A DNA stretch of 64,000 nucleotides. Origin: DASQEH01 sp038239485. GTDB lineage: Bacteria; Actinomycetota; Actinomycetes; Propionibacteriales; Nocardioidaceae. This document shows positions 56,036 to 64,000 of this stretch, in pieces. Below the pieces are notes generated by a model, which was given only the letters and a program-made list of their open reading frames with translations, was not told the DNA's origin and searched no databases. Every line of letters starts with the position of its first letter. Within the stretch, counting starts at the first letter, position 1. The stretch spans positions 1-64,000 of the forward strand of contig JBBSET010000001.1 of the NCBI GenBank assembly GCA_038239485.1, in the 5' to 3' direction. The translations under genes and the position numbers were made by a program.

Positions 56036-57697
56036 ATGACGACCAACAGCGACGACGGGCAGGTCCTACCGAAGCTCAGGGGATGGCGACCGTCGACCGA
56101 TGACAGCACAGCGGGTCTGTCCGGGGCAACGGTGACGAGCGGGTCGGACGACACGGCCTCCACCAGACGCGCAGGCGAGGGCTGGCACCCCGACCGCGGG
56201 ACAGCGCTCTTCGTCGCTGTCGCCGGGCTGCTCGCCGCCGCGGTCATGTACGTCATGCACGACGCCATCATCGACGACGGCTACATCAGCATGGTCTATG
56301 CCCGCACTCTTGCCGACCACTTCCAGTGGGGCATGCTGCCTGGAACACCCGCCAACACCGCGACATCGCCACTCAATGTGATGATCCTGGCGGCCATCAC
56401 CGTGGTCGTTCGCGACCCGATGGTGGCGCTGTGGGTCGTCACCATCGTCAACGCGATGGTGCTGGCTCTGGGCCTCGCGCGACTCGGCGCCCAGTGGGGC
56501 GTGGGCCTGCGGTTCGCCTGGGTCGCCTTCTTCCTCCTCCTGCTCGACCCCGTGCTGGCGTCGAGCCTCGGCCTCGAGACGATGATGACGGTCACCTTGC
56601 TGGTCTGGCTGCTCTCGGCGGCCTGCGCCTTCAGCTGGAAGTCGTTCGGCTGGCTCGCGGGCATCGGTCTGGTGCTGCGTCCCGACATGGTCGTGATCAT
56701 CGGGGTGGTCTGGCTGTTCGCCTTCGCGTTCCGCCGGGCGAACTGGCTGCGCACCACCTGGGGGATCGCCTGGCGGACGGCGCTCCTCGGCCTGCCGTGG
56801 TACGTGTTCAGCTGGTTCTACTTCGGCTCGGCCATCCCCGACACCCTCGCGATCAAGCAGCAGCAGGGCTGGGGCGACTATGCCACCGGGCTGTGGCACC
56901 GCTACGGCACGCTGTACCACACCGCGACGCTCGGGGCGCTCCTGCTCGCAGGTCTCGGCGGCGTCGCACTCCTCAGCCTCCCGGCCTTCGCGGCTTCGCG
57001 GTACAAGGTGGTGCTGCTGTCGGTGGCCAGCGCCGGTATCGCGGGTCTCGCCTACTACGGCGTCTACGCCGAGATACACGTCCCGCCCTACCCGTGGTAC
57101 TACGGCATCCCGATCGCCGGCCTGTCGCTGTCGGGCGCCTGGCTCATCGCCGCGCTGGCCCAGCTGCCACTCGTCGCCGGCCGGACCCTCGCCAGCTCGG
57201 CGCTCGCCGCGGTGCTCTGTGTCGCTGTGCTCGGCGCCTCGCTCGTCGCCTGGGGGCACCATCTGTACCAGAGCACCCCGATGAAGACCGCACTGATCCA
57301 CGGCAACTGGGCGAGCCCGGAGCAGTACAAGCGGATCGGGCTGGACCTGGCCAAGCGGTTCCCGAACGACCCGGTGATCCGCAGCGCCGGCGAGTTCGGC
57401 ACGATCCTCTACTACTGCGACTGCAATATCATCGACCGCTTCGACAACCGGAGCCTGATCATGGACCGACTCATCAAACAGCGCAACAGCTCGTTGCCGA
57501 TGCGGATCAACTACCTGTGGTTCGACCGCTCGAAGTACCCCCAGGTTCGGCAGGACTTCCACCTGCTCTACAGCCCCCACCACACGACCGTGCCTCGTGA
57601 CTGGAACGTCCAGAGCCCCACCAAGGGCCCCGGCCACTACAGCGTCGTGAAGGGCCCCAAGACGTCCGACGTGACCGACGGTCTGACGCCCCCGTGA
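56036..57697 (+). CDS. GT-C-type membrane glycosyltransferase (AftB-like)
   Basis: 553 residues with about ten helices. The first periplasmic loop has IIDDGYISMVYARTLAD, the DD-Y pattern of GT-C enzymes such as Rv3805c (AftB), which add arabinofuranose from decaprenyl-phospho-arabinose. About 150 residues of soluble tail face outward. Coupling to ubiA (GTGA) and dprE1/dprE2 strongly supports arabinan synthesis. I chose ATG 56036, with GAGG 5 nt upstream; an in-frame GTG at 56009 would add 9 residues. The exact linkage formed is unknown. Confidence 0.83.
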   Translation: MTTNSDDGQVLPKLRGWRPSTDDSTAGLSGATVTSGSDDTASTRRAGEGWHPDRGTALFVAVAGLLAAAVMYVMHDAIIDDGYISMVYARTLADHFQWGMLPGTPANTATSPLNVMILAAITVVVRDPMVALWVVTIVNAMVLALGLARLGAQWGVGLRFAWVAFFLLLLDPVLASSLGLETMMTVTLLVWLLSAACAFSWKSFGWLAGIGLVLRPDMVVIIGVVWLFAFAFRRANWLRTTWGIAWRTALLGLPWYVFSWFYFGSAIPDTLAIKQQQGWGDYATGLWHRYGTLYHTATLGALLLAGLGGVALLSLPAFAASRYKVVLLSVASAGIAGLAYYGVYAEIHVPPYPWYYGIPIAGLSLSGAWLIAALAQLPLVAGRTLASSALAAVLCVAVLGASLVAWGHHLYQSTPMKTALIHGNWASPEQYKRIGLDLAKRFPNDPVIRSAGEFGTILYYCDCNIIDRFDNRSLIMDRLIKQRNSSLPMRINYLWFDRSKYPQVRQDFHLLYSPHHTTVPRDWNVQSPTKGPGHYSVVKGPKTSDVTDGLTPP

Positions 57698-58593
57698 TGG
57701 TCACGACTGTCGCCCGGCCAACCTCGGCCACCCCTGTGTCACTGCTTCGAGCGATGCGGCCGCGCCAGTGGGTGAAGAACGTCCTCGTCGCGACCGCCCC
57801 GCTGGCAGCGGGCCGCCTCAACGAGCCGTCCGTACTCCTCGGCACGATCGCGGCGATCGCCTGTTTCTGCGCCGCGTCGAGCGCCGTGTACCTCTTCAAC
57901 GATGTCCGCGACGTCGACGCGGACCGCCTGCACCCGGTCAAGATGTACCGGCCGATCGCTGCCGGCCTGATCTCACCGCGGCTGGCGGTGGCCGCAGCCG
58001 GTGTCCTCGCGGTGGTCTCGCTGGTGGCCGCAGGGCTCATCAACCTTCGGTTCATGTCGATCATCGTCACCTACCTGGTGCTGCAGACGGCGTACCAGTT
58101 CGGGCTCAAGCACCAGCCTGTCCTCGACATCGCGGTCGTCGCCAGCGGCTTCCTGCTGCGTGCCGTCAGCGGTGGCCTGGCGACCAGCATCCCGCTGTCG
58201 GAGTGGTTCTTGATGGTCGCCGGGTTCGGCTCGCTGTTCATGATCGCCGGCAAGCGGTACTCCGAGCTGCTGCAGCTCGGCAGCGAGGTCGGCACCCGCA
58301 AGGCGCTTGAGGGCTACACCGAGACCTACCTGCGCTTCGTCTGGCACACCGCCGCGGCCGTCACGATGACGGGCTACTGCCTGTGGGCCTTCTCGCAGCC
58401 GTCCGGCGGCCACATCGCCTGGGAGGAGATCTCGATCGTCCCGTTCGTGCTCGCGATCATGCGCTACGCGATCGACGTCGACGCGGGCGAGGCGGGCGAG
58501 CCTGAGGACATCGTGCTCCGCGACCGTATCCTTCAGGTGCTGGGCCTGCTGTGGCTCGCTCTCGTCGCGCTAGGAGTGTTCAGTGGTGGCTGA
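57694..58593 (+). CDS. ubiA: Decaprenyl-phosphate phosphoribosyltransferase (UbiA family)
   Basis: Membrane prenyltransferase that joins 5-phosphoribosyl diphosphate to decaprenyl phosphate, the first step toward decaprenyl-phospho-arabinose. Length 299. The metal-binding motif YLFNDVRDVDADRLHP (about 65-80) and KRYSELLQLG (the second acidic-region equivalent) match Rv3806c. About eight helices fit. Its start overlaps the GT-C stop, and its end overlaps dprE1 by 11 nt, so the pathway enzymes are made together. Confidence 0.94.
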   Translation: MMVTTVARPTSATPVSLLRAMRPRQWVKNVLVATAPLAAGRLNEPSVLLGTIAAIACFCAASSAVYLFNDVRDVDADRLHPVKMYRPIAAGLISPRLAVAAAGVLAVVSLVAAGLINLRFMSIIVTYLVLQTAYQFGLKHQPVLDIAVVASGFLLRAVSGGLATSIPLSEWFLMVAGFGSLFMIAGKRYSELLQLGSEVGTRKALEGYTETYLRFVWHTAAAVTMTGYCLWAFSQPSGGHIAWEEISIVPFVLAIMRYAIDVDAGEAGEPEDIVLRDRILQVLGLLWLALVALGVFSGG

Positions 58594-59944
58594 CCGGCAG
58601 GTGCTCAGCGGCTGGGGGGGTACGGCTCCGTCCAGTGCGCTGCTTGAGGCGGTCGACCCGACAACGGTCGCCGAGGCGATCCGAAGCTCCAACGGCCGCG
58701 GCGTGATCGCTCGAGGGCTCGGCCGCTCCTACGGGGACGCGGCCCAGAACGCAGGCGGACTGGTCGTGGAGTTCGGGCACACGTCCGACCACATCGTGCT
58801 CGACCGCGACGCGTCGACGGCGACCGTGTCGGCAGGTGTCAGCCTCGACGTGCTCATGCGCGCGCTCATTCCCCACGGGTACTTCGTCCCGGTGACACCC
58901 GGGACCCGCTTCGTGAGCATCGGGGGCGCTATCGCCGCTGACATCCACGGCAAGAACCATCACGTGGACGGCTCCTTCGGCAGCTCGGTGCTGTCGCTGG
59001 ACCTCGTCGACGGGACCGGCGAGACACGCACCCTGGACCCGGTCACCACGCCGCGAGAGTTCTGGGCCACCGTCGGCGGGATGGGCCTGACCGGGGTCAT
59101 CGTCGCGGCCACGATCACCATGCGCCGGGTGGAGACCTCACGTATGACGGTCGACACAGAGCGCGCGGCGAACCTCGACGAGCTGCTGACGATCATGGCT
59201 GACACCGACGACCGCTACACCTACTCGGTCGCCTGGATCGACCTGCTCACCAGGGGCCGCGCGATGGGTCGCTCGGTGCTCACCCGAGGCGAGCACGCCA
59301 CAGTCGACGAGCTCAAGCCTCGACAGCGACGCCACCCGCTCGACTTCGATCCCGGCCAGCTGCTGGCAGCTCCTGACCTCATCCCGACATCGCTGATCGG
59401 GCCGCTGTCGATCCGCGCGTTCAACGAGGTGTGGTTCCGGAAGGCCCCGAAGGTGCGCCGCGGCGAGATCACGTCACTCGGCGGCTTCTTCCACCCCCTC
59501 GACGGGGTCGGGGCGTGGAACCGGCTCTACGGGCCGCGAGGATTCCTGCAGTACCAGTTCGTCGTGCCGTTCGGGGCCGAGGACGTGCTTCGAGAGGCGG
59601 TGGACCGGATCACGTCGGCTGGCCATGCGTCGTTCCTGGCGGTGCTGAAGCGCTTCGGCTCCGGCAATGCGGGACCGCTGTCTTTCCCGATCCCTGGCTG
59701 GACGCTGGCGCTCGACCTCCCCGCCGACCAGAGCCTGGCGCCAATGCTCGACCGCCTCGACGACCTGGTCGTCTCGGCCGGCGGCAGGGTGTATCTGGCC
59801 AAGGACTCCCGGGCGAGTGCCTCGACGATCGCCGCCATGTATCCCCGGCTCGACGAGTTCAAAGCGGTCCGCGACGAGATGGACCCCGGCCGGCGATTCA
59901 CCTCAGACCTCGCCCGACGCCTCAACCTCACAGAAGGACCCTGA
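58583..59944 (+). CDS. dprE1: Decaprenylphosphoryl-beta-D-ribose 2-oxidase DprE1
   Basis: FAD enzyme that oxidises decaprenyl-phospho-ribose to the 2-keto form. Length 453. The FAD-binding GLGRSYGDAAQN and IAADIHGKNHHVDGSFG are present, as is the catalytic Lys in YLAKDSR. The Cys that benzothiazinone drugs trap in M. tuberculosis (Cys387 within GWNICVDFP) is replaced by Ala376 here (GWTLALDLP, codon 59708-59710). Activity should not depend on that residue. The start overlaps ubiA. Confidence 0.96.
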   Translation: MVADRQVLSGWGGTAPSSALLEAVDPTTVAEAIRSSNGRGVIARGLGRSYGDAAQNAGGLVVEFGHTSDHIVLDRDASTATVSAGVSLDVLMRALIPHGYFVPVTPGTRFVSIGGAIAADIHGKNHHVDGSFGSSVLSLDLVDGTGETRTLDPVTTPREFWATVGGMGLTGVIVAATITMRRVETSRMTVDTERAANLDELLTIMADTDDRYTYSVAWIDLLTRGRAMGRSVLTRGEHATVDELKPRQRRHPLDFDPGQLLAAPDLIPTSLIGPLSIRAFNEVWFRKAPKVRRGEITSLGGFFHPLDGVGAWNRLYGPRGFLQYQFVVPFGAEDVLREAVDRITSAGHASFLAVLKRFGSGNAGPLSFPIPGWTLALDLPADQSLAPMLDRLDDLVVSAGGRVYLAKDSRASASTIAAMYPRLDEFKAVRDEMDPGRRFTSDLARRLNLTEGP

Positions 59945-60699
59945 TGATCGACTCCCTCGGTGTGCCTCAGTCCGTGCTGCTCCTCGGCGGGACGAGTGAC
60001 ATCGCCATGGCCACGGCGACCCGATGGATCGGGCTCGGCACCGGCCGGATCGTGCTGGCCGCGCGGCCGTCATCGCGGCGCGACGACGCAGTCGCGCGGC
60101 TCCAGACACAGGGCGCCAAGGTCGAGGCAGTCGACTTCGACGCGCTCCAGCCCTCGACCCATGCCGCCGTCATCGAGCAGGCGCGGTCCGGTGGTGACAT
60201 CGATGTCGCCCTGCTCGCCTTCGGACTGCTTGGCGACGCCGAACAGGCATGGCACGACGTCGATGTGGCGGTCGAGCTGGCGCAGGTCAACTACGTCGGC
60301 GCGGTGAGCTGCGGCGTGGCCCTGGCGACGGCGATGCGGGAGCAGGGTCACGGTGTGATCGTGGCGCTCTCGTCGGTGGCCGGCGAGCGCGTGCGCCGAT
60401 CGAACTTCGTGTACGGCTCGACCAAGGCGGGCATGGACGGGTTCTTCCTCGGTCTCGGCGAGGCGGTCCGCGGCGACGGCCTTCGCGTGGTCGTCGTACG
60501 CCCCGGGTTCGTCCACTCCAAGATGACGACCGGCATGGACACGGCTCCGCTGTCGGTCACGCCCGAGCAGGTGGCCGAGGCCACGGTCGACGCCGTCGCC
60601 AAGGGCCGCGACCTGGTGTGGGTACCCGGCCCGCTGCGCGTCGTCATGTCCGGCCTGCGGCACGTACCGCGGCCAATCTTCCGCAAGCTCCCGCTCTGA
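59944..60699 (+). CDS. dprE2: Decaprenylphospho-2-keto-arabinose reductase DprE2
   Basis: SDR enzyme that reduces the DprE1 product to decaprenyl-phospho-arabinose, the arabinan donor. Length 251. VLLLGGTSDIAMATATRWI is the cofactor loop, SSVAGERVRRSNFVYGSTKAG gives Ser, Tyr and Lys, and RPGFVHSKMT follows. The ATG shares one base with the dprE1 stop (TGATG). It is the last gene of the GT-C-ubiA-dprE1-dprE2 operon and ends convergently with the acyl-CoA dehydrogenase gene. Confidence 0.95.
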   Translation: MIDSLGVPQSVLLLGGTSDIAMATATRWIGLGTGRIVLAARPSSRRDDAVARLQTQGAKVEAVDFDALQPSTHAAVIEQARSGGDIDVALLAFGLLGDAEQAWHDVDVAVELAQVNYVGAVSCGVALATAMREQGHGVIVALSSVAGERVRRSNFVYGSTKAGMDGFFLGLGEAVRGDGLRVVVVRPGFVHSKMTTGMDTAPLSVTPEQVAEATVDAVAKGRDLVWVPGPLRVVMSGLRHVPRPIFRKLPL

Positions 60700-60805
60700 G
60701 CGTTCCGGACCACAACGCGTCAAGCGCTGACTCTCACGCGGTCCCGGCAACGCCCCCGACGAATCTGCTGGGTGGTGTAGCGACTGGTGTCACGCGGCCG
60801 CCCAC

Positions 60806-61978
60806 CTACTCGACCGGCAGGCCCAGCCCTCGGGCGATCAGCATCCGCTGCACCTCCGACGTGCCCTCGCCGATCTCGAGCACCTTGGCGTCGCGGTAGA
60901 AGCGAGCCACCGGGTACTCCTCCATGAAGCCGTACCCGCCGAACACCTGGGTGGCGATCCTGGTGGCAGTGACCGCCGACTCGGTGGCGTACAGCTTCGC
61001 CCCCGCTGCGGCCTGCTTGAACTCTGCAACAGGGCGACCAGCGTCCTTCATCGCCGCGGCCCGGTAGACCAGGCCGCGGGCCGCCTCGGCCATCACCTGG
61101 AGGTCCGCGATCTTGAAGGCCACCCCCTGCTTGGTCCCGATCGGGACGGAGAACGTCGTACGCTCGCCCGCGTACCTCACCGACATCTCGAGACACGCCT
61201 GGATGCACCCGACTGCCAGGGCGGCGAACGCGGCCCGGCCGTCGTCGAGCGTCGCGAGGAACTGCGCGAACCCTCGACCGCGCGCCCCCAACAGGTTCGA
61301 GGACGGTACCCGCACCTCGTCGAAGCTCAGCGGATGGGTGTCGCTGGCATGCCAGCCCAGCTTGTCGTAGCCAGGCTCGGCGGTGAAGCCCGGGGTTCCC
61401 GTCGGCACGATGATGGTCGACACCTCTGCACGGCCGTCGGGCCGCAGCCCGGTGCGGGCGGTGACGGTCACGAGGGACGTGATCTCGGAGCCGGAGTTGG
61501 TGATGAACTGCTTCGAGCCGTTGACGACCCACTCACCGTCGACCAGGCTCGCCGTGGTCGCCGTCGCGCCGGCGTCGGACCCCGCGCCGGGCTCCGTCAG
61601 CCCGAACCCTGCGACCGCCTGGCCCGCGACCAGGTCGGGGAGCCACCGCTCGCGCTGGTCTTCGGTGCCGTACGTCAGGATCGGGTTGATGCCGAGGCCG
61701 ACCGCGGCCTCCAGCGTGACCCCCATCGACTGGTCGACACGGCCGATCTCCTCGATGGCCACGCAGAGGCTGGTGAAGTCGCCGTCCGCGCCCGCGCCAC
61801 CGTACTGCTCGGGGGCGGTGATGCCGAACAGTCCCAGTTTGCCCATGGCTCGTACCGTGTCCGCGGGGAAGTGATGTTCCTTGTCCCATCGAGCGGCATA
61901 CGGCGCGATCTCGGCCTCGGCGAACTCACGGACGTTGAGCCGGAAGTCCTCCTGGTCGTCGGTCAGGGCGTAGCTCAT
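60806..61978 (-). CDS. Acyl-CoA dehydrogenase
   Basis: FAD enzyme of 390 residues catalysing alpha,beta-desaturation of an acyl-CoA. GFGLTEPGAGSDAGATATTA (about 125-144), FITNSGSEI and FGGYGFMEEYPVARFYRDAK are standard. The catalytic Glu is at the MCAD/SCAD position, in EIGEGTSEVQ near the C-terminus, rather than at the isovaleryl-CoA dehydrogenase position, suggesting a short-chain or branched short-chain substrate. ATG 61978 has AAAGG 7 nt upstream. It diverges from a MerR gene across a palindromic operator. Confidence 0.93.
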   Translation of the reverse strand: MSYALTDDQEDFRLNVREFAEAEIAPYAARWDKEHHFPADTVRAMGKLGLFGITAPEQYGGAGADGDFTSLCVAIEEIGRVDQSMGVTLEAAVGLGINPILTYGTEDQRERWLPDLVAGQAVAGFGLTEPGAGSDAGATATTASLVDGEWVVNGSKQFITNSGSEITSLVTVTARTGLRPDGRAEVSTIIVPTGTPGFTAEPGYDKLGWHASDTHPLSFDEVRVPSSNLLGARGRGFAQFLATLDDGRAAFAALAVGCIQACLEMSVRYAGERTTFSVPIGTKQGVAFKIADLQVMAEAARGLVYRAAAMKDAGRPVAEFKQAAAGAKLYATESAVTATRIATQVFGGYGFMEEYPVARFYRDAKVLEIGEGTSEVQRMLIARGLGLPVE

Positions 61979-62003
61979 GATCAAGCCTTTCGGATCGACA
62001 GCG

Positions 62004-62025
62004 TTGACGTTTACGTTAACGTCAA
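62004..62025. promoter_or_regulatory. Palindromic operator between acyl-CoA dehydrogenase and MerR genes
   Basis: TTGACGTT (62004-62011), a 6-bp centre TACGTT, and AACGTCAA (62018-62025) form a perfect 8-bp inverted repeat. It contains a minus-strand TTGACG that could be the -35 for the dehydrogenase. A plus-strand -10, TAGGCT, lies at 62035-62040. It is the likely site for the adjacent MerR regulator. Confidence 0.7.
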
Positions 62026-62101
62026 GGAGCAGCCTAGGCTCACCCCCTCGCACCCGGCAAACACGGCCGCTCGACCGAGCGCCAGGCAGGACGGAGACAG
62101 T

Positions 62102-62497
62102 GTGGACGACTCGACCTGGACCATCGCCGAGATGGCCGCGCAGTTCTCCGTCACGCCGCGAGCCGTCCGGCACTACGAGGAGCTTGGCCTGATCGCGCCC
62201 GAGCGGCGCGGCACCAGTCGCGTCTTCCACAACCGGGACCGGGTACGGCTCGCGCTCATCCTGCGCGGTCGCCGGCTGGGCTTCTCCCTCGACGAGATCG
62301 CGACCATCGTGAACATGTACGACGCCGAGCCGGGCGAATCTGGCCAGCTCGCCTACCTGATCGACCAGATCGCCGTTCGGCGGGCCGAGCTCGAGCAGCG
62401 ACGCGCCGACATCGACCAGACCCTGGCCGAGCTCGACGAGCTGGAGCAGCGCTGCCGGGCCGAGCTCGCCGTTCTGGAGGGGTCACCGGCCCCGTGA
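62102..62497 (+). CDS. MerR-family regulator (LiuR-like)
   Basis: 131 residues. The DNA-binding part reads WTIAEMAAQFSVTPRAVRHY and EELGLIAPERRGTSRVFHNRD, then LRGRRLGFSLDEIATIV. A C-terminal coiled coil (about 95-128, Glu/Arg/Leu-rich) is the dimer helix. No cysteine pair for metals is present. The sequence fits regulators of branched-chain amino-acid or fatty-acid breakdown (LiuR type), which control nearby acyl-CoA dehydrogenase genes. GTG 62102 has GGAG 5 nt upstream; a longer upstream frame is antisense to the dehydrogenase. Confidence 0.88.
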   Translation: MDDSTWTIAEMAAQFSVTPRAVRHYEELGLIAPERRGTSRVFHNRDRVRLALILRGRRLGFSLDEIATIVNMYDAEPGESGQLAYLIDQIAVRRAELEQRRADIDQTLAELDELEQRCRAELAVLEGSPAP

Positions 62498-62516
62498 GGC
62501 GGCGGTGATCGCCGCC
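62498..62516 (+). terminator. Hairpin directly after the MerR gene
   Basis: GGCGGCG, a 5-nt loop, CGCCGCC: a perfect 7-bp stem that starts at the first base after the MerR stop codon. No U-tract follows. Confidence 0.45.
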
Positions 62517-62669
62517 GGGCTCGTCGCGTCGGCCTCGACCTGGGTTCGCCACCTTGTCCATGAGCCCTGCGACAGCGACACCCTGGTTGCTGCTCGTCGT
62601 TCACGCCGCGGTGGCGGGGCTGTCGTGGTCGGCAGGCCAGATCCGCACCTCTGAAGCGGATCGAGGATC

Positions 62670-64000
62670 ATGGTGAGCATGCCCGCAGTCGACGACCTGA
62701 GCTACGCGCGCCGGATGCTCGTTCTCGCGATCTGCTGCATGAGCATCCTCATCGTCGGTCTCGACATCACCATCCTCAACGTCGCGCTGCCGTCCCTGCA
62801 GCACGATCTGCACGCCTCGATCTCGGGCGCACAGTGGACGATAGACGCCTACACCCTTGTCCTCGCGGCGCTGCTGATGCTGTCCGGTTCCACGGCCGAC
62901 CGGATCGGGCGACGGCGTACCTTCCAGATCGGCCTGGTGACCTTCACCCTCGGGTCGCTGCTGTGCAGCATGGCGCCCACCCTCGGCTGGCTGGTCGGCT
63001 TCCGGATGATCCAGGCGGTCGGGGGATCGATGCTCAACCCGGTGGCCTTGTCGATCATCTCCAACGTGTTCACCGACGGCCGCGAGCGAGCCAGGGCGAT
63101 CGGCGTGTGGGGCGGCGTCGTGGGCGTGAGCATCGCCCTCGGACCGGTCCTCGGCGGTGTGCTGGTGGACGGCATCGGCTGGCGGGCGATCTTCTGGCTG
63201 AACGTCCCGATCGGTGCAGCGGCGTTCGTGCTGGCCGCGCTGTTCGTCCCGGAGTCGAAGGCGGCGCACTCACGCCGACCTGATCCCGTCGGCCAGCTCC
63301 TGGTGATCGGTGCGCTCGCCCTGCTCGTCTACGGGATCATCGGGGCCCCGGAGCGCGGCTGGGACGCCCCGCTCATCCTCGGCTGCTTCGTCGGGGCGGT
63401 GGCATGCGTGGCAGGGCTGCTGGCCTACGAGCGGGTCCGCGTCGAGCCGCTGGTCGACCTGCGATTCTTCGGCTCGCCGCCCTTCAGCGGCGCGGCCGGG
63501 ATCGCAGTGGCTGCCTTCGTCGCGCTGGGAGGCTTCTTGTTCCTCAACACGCTCTACCTGCAGGACGTCCGCGGGTACTCCGCGCTGCGCGCCGGCCTGT
63601 GCCTACTGCCGATGGCCGGGTCGATGACGATCTTCGGCCCGATCTCCGGGCGGTTGGTCGCGAGCCGCGGACCGCGCCCCTCGCTCATCGGTGGCACTCT
63701 CGCGGTGACCCTTGCGGCACTGATCTCCTCGGTACCGCACGGGGACCCGTCCAACGCCCGCCTGTTCACCGGCTACGTACTGATCGGCATCGGGCTCGGC
63801 TTCATCAACGCCGCCATCACCATCACCGCGGTCGCGGGTATGCCCCGGTCGCAGGCCGGCGTCGCGGCCGCCATCACCTCGACCTCGCGGCAGGTCGGCC
63901 AGTCGCTCGGGGTCGCCGTGATCGGCTCCGTGATCGCCGACCATCTGAGCCGGATCGTCGCAGGGCCCGCCTTCACCGACGCCTCGCGGATGAGCTGGTG
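62670..64000 (+). CDS. MFS drug-resistance transporter, DHA2 type, cut by window end
   Basis: About 443 codons are visible with no stop before the window ends. Helix 1 carries ILIVGLDITILNVALPSL (MFS motif D1), then QWTIDAYTLVLAALLMLSGS, DRIGRRRTF (motif A) and GPVLGGVLVDGIGWRAIFWL (motif C region). This is the 14-helix DHA2 (EmrB/QacA) family of proton-driven drug exporters. GAGG lies just before the ATG at 62670; an in-frame ATG at 62679 is the alternative. Substrate unknown. Confidence 0.9.
   Translation, partial: MVSMPAVDDLSYARRMLVLAICCMSILIVGLDITILNVALPSLQHDLHASISGAQWTIDAYTLVLAALLMLSGSTADRIGRRRTFQIGLVTFTLGSLLCSMAPTLGWLVGFRMIQAVGGSMLNPVALSIISNVFTDGRERARAIGVWGGVVGVSIALGPVLGGVLVDGIGWRAIFWLNVPIGAAAFVLAALFVPESKAAHSRRPDPVGQLLVIGALALLVYGIIGAPERGWDAPLILGCFVGAVACVAGLLAYERVRVEPLVDLRFFGSPPFSGAAGIAVAAFVALGGFLFLNTLYLQDVRGYSALRAGLCLLPMAGSMTIFGPISGRLVASRGPRPSLIGGTLAVTLAALISSVPHGDPSNARLFTGYVLIGIGLGFINAAITITAVAGMPRSQAGVAAAITSTSRQVGQSLGVAVIGSVIADHLSRIVAGPAFTDASRMSW

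Noticed and set aside
56066..57637. A 523-codon open frame antisense to the GT-C gene
   Set aside because: It is a shadow with Glu/Arg/His/Gln-skewed composition; the sense frame has ten membrane helices and operon overlaps.

Overview
The window is about 68-70% G+C with dense, overlapping genes and many GTG starts, which points to a high-GC Gram-positive actinobacterium. Several long runs follow the gene order I recall for Mycobacterium tuberculosis: secA-hpf-comF-lpqB-mtrB-mtrA-ahcY; SIS protein-manB-DUF3499-metallopeptidase-whiB2-fbiA-fbiB-mannose-1-P guanylyltransferase; and birA-accD5-accE5-maf. It also carries arabinogalactan precursor genes (glf, a GlfT1-like transferase, ubiA, dprE1, dprE2). 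The combination with TIGR03089, DUF5719, DUF3105 and DUF885 genes suggests Propionibacteriales, perhaps Nocardioidaceae. That placement is inference; no rRNA gene is present to confirm it.

Layout. 1-658: two broken genes, a frameshifted Rv3235-like gene and the two ends of a CDF transporter. 659-13439 (minus): secA, an AlkX-like glycosylase, a NarL-type regulator, hpf, comF, the lpqB-mtrB-mtrA signalling operon and ahcY, which carries an in-frame palindromic repeat insertion. 13508-19803 (minus): CDF transporter, SIS protein, Trm112-like protein, phosphomannomutase, then a polar amino-acid ABC cassette at the promoter-proximal end. 19888-26948: metallopeptidase-like protein, DUF3499, DUF5719, a large GT2 membrane protein, whiB and a Pro/Gln/Trp-tailed membrane protein. 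27031-34154: F420 genes fbiA-fbiB, DUF3105, CDP-alcohol transferase, VTT-like protein, mannose-1-P guanylyltransferase, TIGR03089, galE. 34200-48109: polysaccharide ABC exporter, glf, two GT2 enzymes, two LCP ligases, twin sulfotransferases, purE-purK, MarR-DUF3224 and gtrA. 48182-55943: class III cyclase, PH protein, birA, accD5-accE5, a small ORF, SDR, DUF885 peptidase, maf. 56036-64000: GT-C protein, ubiA, dprE1, dprE2, acyl-CoA dehydrogenase, MerR regulator, and an MFS transporter cut by the window edge.

How the genes fit together. Much of the window serves the cell envelope: sugar nucleotides (manB, mannose-1-P guanylyltransferase, galE, glf), lipid-linked arabinose supply (ubiA, dprE1, dprE2), glycosyl transfer and export, LCP-type ligation, and the MtrAB-LpqB system that monitors the wall. 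A second theme is translation initiation. At least thirteen genes have a TANNNT hexamer exactly 6 or 7 nt before the start codon, the signature of leaderless mRNA. In two divergent pairs (32316/32339 and 50660/50685) the two -10 hexamers share the same central TA, so one symmetric site appears to drive both genes.

I saw no rRNA, tRNA, CRISPR array, insertion sequence or prophage. Nothing here is clearly a new defence or mobile system. The most unusual items are the palindromic 33-bp repeat inside ahcY, the shared -10 divergent promoters, the sulfotransferases coupled to LCP and pur genes, and the DprE1 Cys-to-Ala site.
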